Shown here one piece after another: positions 1 to 10,845 of a stretch of 64,000 bases of DNA (positions within the stretch are counted from its first letter, which is position 1; each line of letters opens with the position of its first letter). The stretch is taken from contig BQMF02000202.1 of NCBI GenBank assembly GCA_027922465.2, positions 310,001 to 374,000 of the forward strand. Direction: 5' to 3'. The notes below the pieces were generated by a model. It was not told the origin of the DNA, did no database searches, and saw only the letters and a list, made by a program, of their open reading frames with translations. The translations under genes were made by a program, and so were the position numbers. The DNA is from Turritopsis dohrnii. Lineage: Eukaryota > Cnidaria > Hydrozoa > Anthoathecata > Oceaniidae.

Positions 1-1
1 A

Positions 2-1690
2 CCGAGTAAAGAAAGAATATTAATGCTTGCTCCAACTGGGGTTGCAGCAGTGAATGTAAATGGAACAACCATCCATTCAGGACTTACTATACCTACACGA
101 GGGAAGTTATATCCATTGAACGTTAAGGCCAAGACTAGTTTGCGCTTGAAACTTTCTTGCATTGAATTGATTTTTATAGACGAGATATCAATGGTTTTGA
201 ATAAGCTTTTCAAAGATGCTCCTAAGTGAAATTTTCTCTTGTGATATGCCATTTGGTGGCAAATCTGTTATTGTATGTGGAGATTTGTATCAATTGGCCC
301 TAGTGCAAGGAAAACCTGTCCACGTACATGATGCTACTCATATACAGAGTATGCTAGGTTTAGATTTATGGAAAATTTTCATGATGGCAGATTTAACTGA
401 GGTAACGCGACAAAGAGGTGATATTCATTTCATAGACTTATTAAACCAAGTCAAAGTAGGAAAATTAGATAAAGAAAGCACAACGCTGTTGCAATCACGA
501 TTCAATAATTTAGAATATCCCAGAGATACTATCCATATTTTTGCCGAAAATGTACCAGCTGATGAGCATAATAAGAGAATGCTTGAAAGTTTAGAGACAC
601 TTTTAATCCAGATTTTGTCAATCGATCAGTTTCCTATAGATTCAGAATTATCTAATATAGATGTGTCTTGGGTTCAAAATGCTAAGCTTAGTGACACTGG
701 TGGCCTTCCTTATATGTTAGGTATTAAAGTTGGTGCTCGTGTTATGATTACCAAGAATATTGATATAGAAGATAAACTGATTAATGGACAAGTCGGTACT
801 GTACAACACATTGAAATTAAAAGTAATAGACCAACTGCAATTTATCTTAAATTAGATGATGATACTGCAGGCAAAAAATCAATACGAAGCAATCAAATCT
901 CCAGATCAAATAATTGGGTAAAAATTTAACACGCTGAATCAATTTTTAAAGTCAAAAAGAGATGTGCTAATTCCCCAACAATTCGGCGTACTCAATTTCC
1001 ACTTATGCTTTCTTGGGCTTGTACATGTCATAAAGTTCAAGGACTTAGTTTGTCATCTGCTGTTGTAAGTTTTGATTTATTCAAACAGAAACAGTTTAAT
1101 GCAGGTCAAATTTATGTTGCGCTGAGTCGTGTTGTTAAACTTGAAAAACTGTATCTACTTGGAAACTATACAGAAAATGCTATCAGAGTAAACAAAAAAG
1201 CAGAAATTGAATATGAAAGACTGAAAAGAGAAAATGCATTTAAACCTGTTCAGCATTTGAAGGTTCTAAGTAATAGTCTTACAGTCACCCTTCTCAATAC
1301 TAGATCATTAAAAACACATGCCATTGATTTAGCATCAGATCGACGACTTATGGAAACAGATATTTTATGCCTTACAGAATCTCAATTAACATCGGAGTCC
1401 AATGTTCATATAATACAAAATAATCTTGCGCAGTTTGAATTTTGCTATAACAATTGCAATCAACACAGATTCAAAAGTTTAGCATTGTGTTACAATAGTG
1501 ATATTCTAATATCGGCTCATGAGAAATTACCAGGTGTATCTGTTTTCAACTTTTCTAAACCAAGTTTTTCGAATCAGTTATTAAAATTAGCATTAATCTA
1601 TCGAAGTCCAGGTCATATAAATGCATCTTTTTATGAAACAATGGAAAACTTAGTATTAAGTTTAAGTGATAATGGATATCATATTGGGTG
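2..1690 (+). pseudogene. Coding-Helitron (Helentron-type) C-terminal remnant: PIF1-like helicase fused to endonuclease-like domain
   Basis: The frame is open from the window edge, so the N-terminal part lies outside. The first piece (2-229) shows the PIF1 segment APTGVAAVNVNGTTIHSG and Walker B IDEISMV. The reading frame shifts near 215-225 into 216-929 (VIVCGDLYQL, then VGARVMITKNI) and again near 925-945 into a third piece with [14 protein letters not shown] and YVALSRV, the last helicase motifs. The same frame continues without a stop into an exonuclease-endonuclease-phosphatase-like stretch ([26 protein letters not shown]) and stops at 1689-1691. Helicase plus C-terminal endonuclease is the known layout of Helentron RepHel proteins. 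Two frameshifts make this copy dead. The Walker A region is not in the window. Confidence 0.85.
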
Positions 1691-1896
1691 ATTGCGCTCA
1701 TCAGGGCGCACTGTTGTCTGCCCCGCGCGTGAGTGGTGTAAATGTGCATATGAAATGAATTTCGTTTTTCGAAGAACAAAAAACTCGCTTGTCCAAGTTA
1801 ATTTTTCGGGTCCCATATTATTCTTTATCGGCAATCAAGCCAAGTTGTCTTGATGTCTTTATTTGGTGTGTATTATCGAGAGAAATTACCCCGTCC

Positions 1897-1993
1897 GTGG
1901 GCTCACTTCTAGTGAGAAATCAAATATCATAAAGAATTTTTCATACCAGACTGATTGTCCAAGGAAATCTTTATATGGAAGTGTGAGCCCCAC
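1897..1993. repeat. Imperfect inverted repeat between two Helitron fragments
   Basis: GTGGGCTCACTTC (1897-1909) is the near reverse complement of GAAGTGTGAGCCCCAC (1978-1993), with about 68 nt between the arms. It lies between the end of the helicase-endonuclease remnant and the next Helitron N-terminal remnant. It may be terminal structure of one of these elements, but no clean element end was resolved here. Confidence 0.5.
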
Positions 1994-2062
1994 GTTGTCC
2001 TTTTCGCTATCTGCAGACAGACAGACAAGAAGTTTGTACGGGTAAGAAATTTTTACTAGAAC

Positions 2063-2923
2063 ATGTCTTTACATTACCGCCAAAGAGACAGTAGGATAAA
2101 TTTGCATTTTATGAATTCCATCAGACACCTTCCAGGCAAATATTCTTGTGCAATAAACTGTTTTTTAGAAATTTGGATAGGTACTATAGGGAGGGTTGTG
2201 GAAGTATACAACGGTGACAATGAATTCTTCCACAAAATGAGGTTAGTGTTAGGGAGTTTTCAAGAACATAAAAGAAACTTTTCCATAAGAAATTGTGATC
2301 AAGTTAAAAGAAGTTTAATATCAGTGCGAGAAATCATTTGGTCATTTTTACGGGAGAAGTGCCCATCATTAATGCCAATGAATTGTGATGCTCAATTTTC
2401 TGAGATCTTTACTCGTGTAATCTTTGGTTATTTCAGATCATCAGAAAAAGAATCACTCTTAAGTGTTTTCAAATTAAGTGGTTTCTGTGATAGGTGTGGG
2501 ATAACTTTCACTCAAGAGACAGAAGTTTTTGTTCATTATATAAGTGAAAACATGTTGACAAATTTTGAGAACTGGGAACACCTTCTTGTTCAAAACAGTT
2601 TTCTGGAAAGAATTTCCTGCACAAGATGTTACACACAGACAACTCTTAGAAATTTTGATTACAAGCTACCTCGTATTCTTTTAGTTGAATTTAGTCCAAA
2701 CCAAATGACATTAGGTGTGTTTAAAGAAAATTTACGTATTGGTGATTTTTCTTATAAACTACATTCTATGGTAAGGAATCACAACAGGCATTTTACTTGT
2801 GCAGTTAAAAGAGAAAATTGGGAATTTATTGATGATTTACAGAACTTTGTTCATGAATTTCAATCATGTGAAAATTTAATTAGTATATTTCCAGGATGGT
2901 TCTTTTTTGTCTATGTAAGGTAA
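2063..2923 (+). pseudogene. USP-like (C19) cysteine peptidase module of a coding Helitron
   Basis: The 286-codon frame has a Cys box (PGKYSCAINCFLEIW, near residues 24-38), two CxxC pairs (CDRC and CTRC) as in ubiquitin-specific protease zinc fingers, and a His box followed by acidic residues (HFTCAVKRENWEFIDD, near residues 242-257). Spacing matches a small C19-type deubiquitinase fold. Just downstream on the same strand lies a DUF6570-like fragment. The pair resembles the N-terminal region of coding Helitrons, which often carry a cysteine protease. That it is element-borne and not a host deubiquitinase is inferred from this neighbour. The ORF runs out at 2923, and the 2937-3212 region looks like a decayed linker. 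Confidence 0.6.
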
Positions 2924-3259
2924 CGATATAGTATCTTTGTTAGAAGATCATAATTCCTATTGCTTACAAGGAAATTTGAATTTTGAAGGCTCTATTTCCT
3001 TACCTGAATCATCAACATTTCTTAATCATGACCAAAACTACAGTTGTTGGAATGAAAACATGCCAAAAAAAGAAAAACTAATGATAACTGTTTTAATCCG
3101 AGCAAAAAGAATTTCAAGTATCAAAATGAAGAGGATATTATTAAGCCTTATTTTGTTGCAGAAAAAACTGATAAAGCAAGGAAATCTCAAAATCAAAACA
3201 AGCAAAATATAATCAAGCCATGTGTAAGCACAGAAAATGGTAAAAGTAAGAAAAAACGG

Positions 3260-3658
3260 GACATAAAACCTGGCAGTATACCAGATTTAAAATCTGAAAA
3301 ATCCATAAAAGAAGGAAAGGAATTTCATAAGTCATTAAAAATGACCATTAGGCAGTGTAACATTTGTCATGAGGCATGGCCAATTAAAACTAAATCAGAG
3401 AAAGAAAATAACAAACCACATATTTGCACACGATGTAAGCGAGACAAAACTGTGCCTAAAAAATTTAGTGAGGGAAATGACATGATTCCAGGATCTGTTC
3501 CTGAAGAATTGAATGAATTAACTCAATGTGAAGAAATGTTGATAGCACGAGCGTTTCCTATAATGTCAGTTTACACTAAACCAGGTGGTGGCTATTTCGG
3601 CCATAAAGGGCATGTAATAAACCTTCCAAATAATGTTCAGCACATAGCAACTTCTTGA
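3260..3658 (+). pseudogene. DUF6570-like domain fragment of a coding Helitron
   Basis: The frame shows two CxxC pairs (CNIC and CTRC), then [20 protein letters not shown] and [24 protein letters not shown]. This is the recognisable core of the DUF6570-type domain found between the protease and the Rep domain in many animal Helitrons. It stops at 3656-3658, soon after the NLP motif, so Rep and helicase parts are missing. The first methionine (3341) lies inside the domain. The natural start would have been upstream in the protease frame. Confidence 0.7.
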
Positions 3659-3690
3659 TAACTTCTTGATGTTTGTCTTTATATAAAAGA

Positions 3691-3720
3691 CTAGTATCCC
3701 GTGTAAAAAATTTTTACGGG
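3691..3720 (-). mobile_element. Candidate Helitron 3' terminus (hairpin then CTAG)
   Basis: Read on the minus strand, an imperfect hairpin (3698-3720, arms CCCGT and ACGGG around an A/T core) is followed after three bases by CTAG (3691-3694). The next bases on that strand are TCTTTTATATAAAG, which resembles a Helitron 5' start. The join CTAG/TC is therefore like the one seen cleanly at 6913/6914. The other ends of these putative units were not found. Confidence 0.4.
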
Positions 3721-3721
3721 T

Positions 3722-5570
3722 TTTAATTCTGAAAGTGAAACCTGGTGTCCAAAAATTAAATCACAGCATGATGAACAGAAAGGGTTTCAGTGCTGTAAGT
3801 ACTTTAAACTTTAGAAATAGGAGCGCAGAACAGTCGTTTTACTTGGAAGATCTTAAACCCATCAAAAATAAAAATACGCGCTGCGTGTGCATCGGCTTTT
3901 TTCACTTTGTAAAATAAATTGTATCGATTGAAGATGCAATGCAATGTTTGCCTGTGATGAAAAAATCTAACGTCAATACAAAAAAAACACTTCTCACCCT
4001 TTTAATTAAAAAGCTCTAGGTATTCCAGCTAAAGCATTTTTAGTTCACTACAAATACTGGAGTTATGAACAGAAAAACTTTTTAATCGGAAGATCTGACA
4101 CACATCAAAATATTCATAATACATCTTTCATGATAGTAGTTAAAATAAATTGTGCGTACAGGAAAACAACAAAAATGCTGGATAAATAAACTGTGTTCTA
4201 ACTAAATAGATCTATAATATTTTAACTTTGGTTTAACTTCAAACAAAGAGAATATACCTATCCATACTAATTCACATCATCATGTTAGTAAACAACAACA
4301 TCTTCTGCAGCCATTTTCAAACACTTATAAACTCTTTACTTTCCATATTTCATATCTGTAAACAAAATAATAATACTTTAAACTACTACTAATTTAAACT
4401 ACTACTTTCCAGCACACTTTCCTACTGTAAACATATACTTAAAACATTTTCTTCTACTATTTCTTTTCCACTGAAATTAAGCTACCATATTTACACACTG
4501 AAAAACATAAAAAACTGAAAAACATGAAAAACATAAAAAACATAAAAAACTGCTTTCTTCGTTTGGAAAAACTGCCTTTATGCTTTATATGAGGTAACGT
4601 TCTCTATTTTGTAGAAGATTTTCTACTATAAACATACACTAAATACCTCTGTGAACTTTCTTTTCCTTCCAGTAAGTGTAGTAAACCTTCGTATGCTTCG
4701 TGAAACTGTCTGTAGACTAACGGATTTACTAACGGACTCCGTCGCCAACCAATCAAAACGGCGAAAAAACAATTTCTTGCGTTTTGATTGGCTTAAAAAT
4801 AACTGACGTTAGATGCCCCGTGCTGTTATACTAATCGTGAATGTGTCTTGCGTGGTCTAACTGCCGCTATATGACCACGATTAAGAAGATTTTGGCCGTA
4901 AATTTTTAAAAAAACCATCACTCTCTAAGTTAAATGTGTTACACACGATTGCGGATTATTATAAGTAGATATGCAGAAAAATCACCAAAACGAGGCGACG
5001 CAAGGTCATCTAAAATTATTCTTGTTAAAACATTTCCACATGAAAATGGCTTTACTTATTTGATATCATTTGAATTGATATAAAGCCAGTGTTAACTGTT
5101 GTCACGTGATTTGCGTATGTGCTTCAAGATTTCTTGCCAACAACGTCATGTATCAAGATTATGAATTAAAATGGGTTAAATTAAATTGCGACGTCACGCA
5201 CAAAATGTGTTCAGGATGTGATTAAATGAATTAGTAGTTCTTAATGAAGCTCTTTGAATGTGTTATTAGTGAAAGAGTATTTAACATGATAACCTGAAGT
5301 TGAACAATAATATTATTTTAGTTTGTTGTGTTTGTTTGTTTGTTTCCTTCTGTGTTTTTTTTTTTTCGTTTGTTTCTTTTTGCTTGTTGTTTGGCATTTT
5401 GTAATTCTATCTTTTCGTGTTCAGAAGATACCGTGAATGTGTTGGTATGTTGAAATAGGAAGGATCATTCAGTTTTTACTTGGTCTTTTTGATTAGTTTT
5501 AGTTTTGCTTGCACAACATCTTCTCTGGAATTCACTTGTCTTTTTGTTTTGATATTTTATTCAGCTTCTA
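3722..5570. other. Intergenic, AT-rich; no gene seen
   Basis: No convincing coding sequence. A short low-complexity run of AAAAAC-type motifs lies at 4497-4552. A perfect 12-bp inverted repeat containing CCAAT is at 4749-4760 and 4780-4791. Homopolymer and TTTG-rich stretches occur near 5325-5390. Confidence 0.5.
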
Positions 5571-5824
5571 TAAAGCCTGGTTCAGACCTGGCGATTATGA
5601 CGATTACGACGATTGAAATTTAGTGTTTTCAACGTAATCGTTGCAATCGTCTAATGTGAACATTTTTTGATTACGACAATGAAATATCAAAAATTACAGA
5701 TTGATTACTACAATTAATGAAATACTTGAGAGTGTTCACATCTTGTGATAGGCCATGGCAACGATTTTTTTTTTTTCAATCGTCGTCGAAATCGTAACAA
5801 TCACCGGATCTGAACCAGGCTTTA
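5571..5824. mobile_element. MITE with about 26-bp terminal inverted repeats
   Basis: The left end (TAAAGCCTGGTTCAGACCTG) and the reverse complement of the right end match over about 26 bp with three mismatches. Both subterminal regions are rich in CGATT/ACGATT words. Flanks are CTA on the left and TTA on the right, compatible with a degenerate 3-bp TWA-type target duplication as in PIF/Harbinger, but this is not certain. No coding capacity. Confidence 0.7.
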
Positions 5825-5970
5825 TTAGTCTTTTCCCAAGTATAAAATTTAACGAATCTTTTAATATGAATATCTTGTACGCCGTCGTCCTCGTTGTCAT
5901 TGTAGTTTAAGCTTGGAATACATTACACATTTAATTCGCTATGTATCACGTTTGCTTTTATTTAAAACAA

Positions 5971-6913
5971 CTAGCCGCCAAGGCGGCGTCGCTGGCCGCC
6001 AATATCCACCTGCTCTGTGTATCACTGTATCAATAAACGGCAAATTACTTTATAAACGGCTCATACAACTTGGAAAAGATTCGAAGTCACAACCTCTGGT
6101 GTGCAGTCAGTGTTACATCAGTGTTACATTAACTATTTTTCAGGTTTGTCATTATGTGTGACTTATTTATTTTTTAAAACCAATCGTTGATCAGTACAAC
6201 AATACACTCAAAACGTAGGAAGAACAACTTCCACTTTTTATTAGCTTTTGTAAAAAAGCTTTTTTAAAAAAGTTACGCGCTCAAACATGGGTGCTATCAA
6301 ACAGGTCGAAAATGGTTTCTCTTCTTAAAATGTTCACACGGGGGGAGAGAAAAAATGCACGTGCTAAATGAATAAAGAGAATAAAAAACGTTCGATCAGA
6401 TTAAAATAGATTAAAAGAAATCGATTAAAAGAAATTAAGACAACTATTACGACAAAAGCAAAAAAAAAAAACATTTTGTTTTTATATGATACTCTTTTTT
6501 TACCTATCGGTTTTTAAACATTTTGATTGCTCAAAAAAAAAGTTCACCCAGTCAGGCAAGAGTTAGTGGCAAACCGAACATATGCTGCCACGTTCTGCCA
6601 CAGCTGCTTTTTGTCCAAAATGTTTAATCAGTTAGTTTCTTTGTATTTAGTTGATGTACTGTTTTCAAAGCCAAGTCAACGTGGAATATAAAACTAACAA
6701 TAATGATAAAAACAAAACGTTATATTCCTATTAGTTCATCAGCCAAAAAAAGTCACGTTCGATTGGGGTTGCAATGTATTTGCTTCGAACTCACGTCGCA
6801 CACAAAAAAAGAAATAATTTCGCTCACAACTTAATCTACCATTTTGCGTGACTTACAAACAAACGAACAAACAAACAGACAGACAGACGGAGAATCGGCT
6901 ATTAATATATAGA
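5971..6913 (-). mobile_element. Non-autonomous Helitron unit A (tandem pair)
   Basis: Read on the minus strand, the unit starts TCTATATATTAATAGCC at 6913, runs through CTGT/TTTG simple repeats, and ends in the hairpin GCCGCCTTGGCGGC directly followed by CTAG at 5971. The next host base is T (5970), as expected for insertion between A and T. A 5' TC, a 3' hairpin and a CTRR end are the Helitron hallmarks. It is about 100 bp longer than unit B because of an insertion near 6090-6180. It has no coding capacity. Confidence 0.75.
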
Positions 6914-7755
6914 CTAGCCGCCAAGGCGGCGTCGCTCGCCGCCCATGTCCACCTGCTCTGTATCACTGTATCAATAAACGTCTCGTACAACTTGTGTTCA
7001 ACCAGAAGCAGATTCGAAGTCACAACCTCTGGTAAAACCAATCTTTTATCAGTGTAACAATACACTCAAAACGTAGAGAGAGGAAACTTCAACTTTTTAT
7101 TAGCTTTTGTTTTAAAAAAGTTACGTGCTCTAACATGGGTGCTATCAAACGTAAGGGGGAAATGGTTTTTCTTTTTAAAAAGATCACACGGGAGGAGAGA
7201 GAAAAAGGCACGTGCTAAATGAATAAAGTGAATAAAAAAAAACGTTCGATCTGATTAAAATAGATTGAAAGACAACTATTAAGACAAAAGCAAAAAAAAT
7301 ATTTTATATCATGATACTCTTTTTTTACCTATCGGTTTTTAAACATTTTGATTGCTCGAAAAAAAGTTCACCCGTCTCAGACAGTCAGGCAAGGATACGT
7401 TAGGATACACTGGTAAACCGCACATGCTGCCACGTTCTGCCACTGCTGCTTTTATGTCCAAAACGTTTAATCAGTTAGTTTCTTTGTATTTAGTTGATGT
7501 ACTGTTTTCAAAGCCAAGTCAACGTGGAATATAAAACTAACAATAATAATAAAAACAAAACGTTATTCCTATTAGTTCATCAGCCAAACAAAGTCACGTT
7601 TGATTGGGGGTTGCAATGTATTTGTTTCGAACTCACGTCGCACACAAAAAAAGAAATAATTTCGCTCACAACTCAATCTACCATTTTGCGTGACTTACAA
7701 ACAAACAAACAAACAGACAGACAGACAGACAGAGAATCGGCTATTAATATATAGA
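6914..7755 (-). mobile_element. Non-autonomous Helitron unit B (tandem pair)
   Basis: Same family as unit A. On the minus strand it begins TCTATATATTAATAGCC at 7755 after a host A (7756) and ends with the GC-rich hairpin and CTAG at 6914. The very next base is the 5' T of unit A, so the two units are joined with no spacer. The internal sequence is closely similar to unit A along its length. Confidence 0.75.
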
Positions 7756-7756
7756 T

Positions 7757-9123
7757 ATACACTGATCATTAAATGTGTAATGTATTGCAAGCTTTAATGA
7801 GCTTAAAATTATGTATTAAAAACTTTTTGTCTACTGAAAGCAGTGTGAAGCGGTATGACCTATTACTAACAGGAAGCAGGATTGTCTCAACTGCCTTAAG
7901 ATTTATAAAGCTTAGTTTTTGTTGTCAATCTGTTTTATCAAGTCAAATATAAACTATCTTGCGCCAATTAACCAACAAAAACATTACAGTTTTCAAAAAC
8001 CTTTTGATTAACTGCTTAATTATGAAGTGCTTTGAATAACGATGTTTTTAAGTAGAATCTATTAAAACGTTGTTAACATATTTTATTCACCAGTGCAAGG
8101 TCAGCTGCTTATGCATTCTTGACACTTTCTTAAAACTTCAGAAACTGTCAAATTTATCACTGGAAAGATAAGAAACAGATCCCATTAAACCATACGTTCT
8201 TTATAATCACTATGGAGGGAAAACATTACTTAAGTCCAGCTCTGTGTCTCCAAATCAAGATTTATCAACGAAAAAAAAACATTTTAAATAGGTTATTTTA
8301 TTGCATTAAATTTATTTTACTCAATAAGACATCTTGTTATTTAGTGTTTATATGCTGCTATTGTTAATGCACGATCATTCTCGAGCAATGTTTGTTTCAA
8401 CATATTTTCGATTTTCTTGCTGTATGACCTGTGTCACACTTTCAAATTATTCTGTAAACGCATAATAAAGCATAAAAATGTAAATAAATGTTTGTCATTT
8501 GTTCTCGTAAATATGTGAAATATGATCTATGTGTTTGTATTCTTGTGGCAAATGAAAACCAGGCTCATGTTGATTGATACTTATTTTGATGGACTTTGGA
8601 CGATAATGGGATTGCATAAGTAAAAAAAAACAAAGCAAACGTACAATGAAGACAGAAAACAAGGTTGTCATTTTGATATCTTGTGTTTACTGTAATTCTG
8701 GAAATGTTATTATACATAATGTTAGTATTAATATTCTATTAGCTGGTATGAAAAAAGTTCAAAGAAATATTTTACAATGTGGTTGGATGCACTGACTAGA
8801 TCAAATTTTCATATCTAGATTGATATTAGTGTCAGGTAAATGTGTTTAGAAAAGCTATGGTCCTCGTCAAAAAAGCTGAAATAATAACAGGAACCTTTGA
8901 CTAATAAATGCCTTTGGCGAAACAAAAGTATGTGCATGGGCGCCTCAACAAAAACGGCGTTTATTCTGTTCAAAAACCATTGAAATATTTGCGAGAAGAA
9001 GTTTTTTTCTTTTTGAAGCAAAACCTCAAAGAAACTTGAAAAGTTATCTGCTTACCCTAACTCGGCGAAACACTCCAGATTTGATTATTATCAGATGATC
9101 TGAAGATAATTTGTTTCTTTTCA
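7757..9123. other. Intergenic upstream of the PTB-SH2 gene
   Basis: No coding sequence or repeat recognised. The end (TTTGTTTCTTTTCAG, ending at 9123) looks like a 3' splice site, so part of this stretch is probably the intron in front of the exon carrying the PTB-SH2 start codon. Confidence 0.45.
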
Positions 9124-9165
9124 GATATAATATATAGATACAGATGTTGTTGTGATTTTAAGACA

Positions 9166-10512
9166 ATGTCCATAATGCAGGGCGATCGTTCCTTGAAATA
9201 TCACAGGCATAAATTGGCTTTCAAGAAACCATGTAAGTATCTTGGCGCAGTTGCGTTGACATCAATGAAAAGAGAGGAACAAGAAAATTTCGTCGATGAG
9301 AAACTGCTTGAAATGAAGGATGTCGTTAAGGGCGTACCACTGGTTATAGTCATAACTGATGAGGGCGTTAAACTGTTAAGAGAAAACGAATCATCGGTCA
9401 GAATGGCGCACGCCATTAGTAAAATTGCATTTTCAACTTGCCATCCTGAGTATGGACTGTTCGCATATGTGGTTAAATGTATTTTACAGGAAAACACTCA
9501 TATTATGCAAGCTCACATGTTTCGGACTAAAAACAAGATGCATTCACAACAACTTAATATTAACTTTGCCATAGCTTTTAAAATAGCCTCCGAAAGAACA
9601 AAAACGACTCAAAATAATCGCACACAGCTTTTTGAAAACGAGGTCCAAGAAAAGCAGTCACCCATTCAAATAAGAAATGAAAGAAAGAATTGGGCAAAAG
9701 TTGGACTTGGACTTGGTCACGGATACTCCATCAAAAATTTTGGAACAAATGTTTTATTCAACTCAGCAGACAGAGAAATACTTATGAAAGATACAGAAAA
9801 TTTCAGATCTTCTGATGACATTTTCGAAGATGAAATTAAAACGACTACAAAACCCATATCAACATTCATATCAAGTTATAAAGGCTTTGAAGTAATTCAT
9901 GTAGCAGAGCATAATGCGGGAGGAACTAAATTAAGTGATGACTTTACTTCCAATGTAAAGAAAACATCAAATTGCAAACATGAAGAAGAGAAAGCCGAGA
10001 TCATCAATGCTCGAATGGATCTACTACGGTTCGCCATGTCTGAGGATGATATTCTAAAATATTCAGAATGGTATCAACCTGGCTTTTCTCGTGAAGTTGC
10101 AGAGATGGCCTTACATGGACGATCTATTGGCTCCTTTTTCGTTCGTGAAAATATGAAGTTACCTGGAACATTTGCAATGTCTGTGAAAGTACCATTTCAT
10201 CTGAAATCTAATGGTGTAGCACATTTTTTGATCGAAAATCACGATAAAATGTTCAAACTTCGTGGATATCCAATAATGTTTCCTTCTTTAGTAGAGCTTG
10301 TCGCTCATTACGGTTCAGTTCAGGATGATATACCATGCCAATTGAGATTAGCCAATGATAATCCATTGTTTTGGAGACGTTTACACATTGACCAACCAGA
10401 TAATTGGAATTATGTTTCCGATGAAGATGACAGTGATGTCGATTCAGACTACGAGATGTTTTCTTCCAATATAGACTTGATGAATGAGTTACTGACGTTA
10501 AGGGATGGTTAA
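9166..10512 (+). CDS. PTB-SH2 adaptor protein (SHC-like domain order)
   Basis: The 448-codon intact frame has an N-terminal phosphotyrosine-binding (PTB/PID) domain, residues about 22-140 (KYLGAVALTS, GVPLVIVITDEGVKLL, HPEYGLFAYVVK, QQLNINFAIAFKIA). A linker follows, then an SH2 domain at about 301-397 (EWYQPGFSREVAEMAL, SIGSFFVRE, FKLRGYPIMFPSLVELVAHY, CQLRL). The phosphotyrosine-binding Arg of the FLVR motif is present (R327). PTB then SH2 is the order in SHC adaptors, which couple receptor tyrosine kinases to Ras signalling in the cytoplasm. The typical SHC Tyr-Asn Grb2 motifs are not obvious in the linker. The tail is acidic and has YEMF near residue 429. A splice acceptor ends at 9123, so a 5' UTR exon is likely upstream. 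The coding part has no introns. Confidence 0.85.
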   Translation: MSIMQGDRSLKYHRHKLAFKKPCKYLGAVALTSMKREEQENFVDEKLLEMKDVVKGVPLVIVITDEGVKLLRENESSVRMAHAISKIAFSTCHPEYGLFAYVVKCILQENTHIMQAHMFRTKNKMHSQQLNINFAIAFKIASERTKTTQNNRTQLFENEVQEKQSPIQIRNERKNWAKVGLGLGHGYSIKNFGTNVLFNSADREILMKDTENFRSSDDIFEDEIKTTTKPISTFISSYKGFEVIHVAEHNAGGTKLSDDFTSNVKKTSNCKHEEEKAEIINARMDLLRFAMSEDDILKYSEWYQPGFSREVAEMALHGRSIGSFFVRENMKLPGTFAMSVKVPFHLKSNGVAHFLIENHDKMFKLRGYPIMFPSLVELVAHYGSVQDDIPCQLRLANDNPLFWRRLHIDQPDNWNYVSDEDDSDVDSDYEMFSSNIDLMNELLTLRDG

Positions 10513-10839
10513 CAACATGCCTTCCAAAGAATGCCACCAACTCTGTTTTGTGTTGTACATATTGAATTTCTATCAATTCTTACTCAATTATTTTTTATAA
10601 ATCTTAAAAATGTAAAAATGTTGTAAATGATTGAATGAACCACAAGGTGGCTCATGATCCTTTACCTAATACCAATCAATCCGTGTGTATAATCATATTT
10701 GTCACAATTGTCTTTATAACACACTTGAAATTTGTATTCCATTTTTGCAAAGGCATTAGGTATAATTCCATTTTCTGATTGTTTGTCTAAAGAATGAAGA
10801 ACAGGGCTAGTGCAGTAACCCTTCAAGTGTTTTGGCCAA

Positions 10840-10845
10840 AATAAA
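10840..10845 (+). promoter_or_regulatory. Candidate polyadenylation signal of the PTB-SH2 gene
   Basis: AATAAA lies 328 bp after the stop codon, within AAAATAAATAAATAATTG. It is the first canonical signal downstream on this strand. Confidence 0.4.

Noticed and set aside
9470..9490. Possible tiny intron in the PTB coding sequence (GTTAAATG...TTTACAG)
   Set aside because: It would be only 18 nt, and the frame is open through it with plausible PTB sequence on both sides.
9201..9497. Minus-strand 98-codon ORF
   Set aside because: It is antisense to the PTB domain of the 448-codon plus-strand gene and lacks any domain signal.
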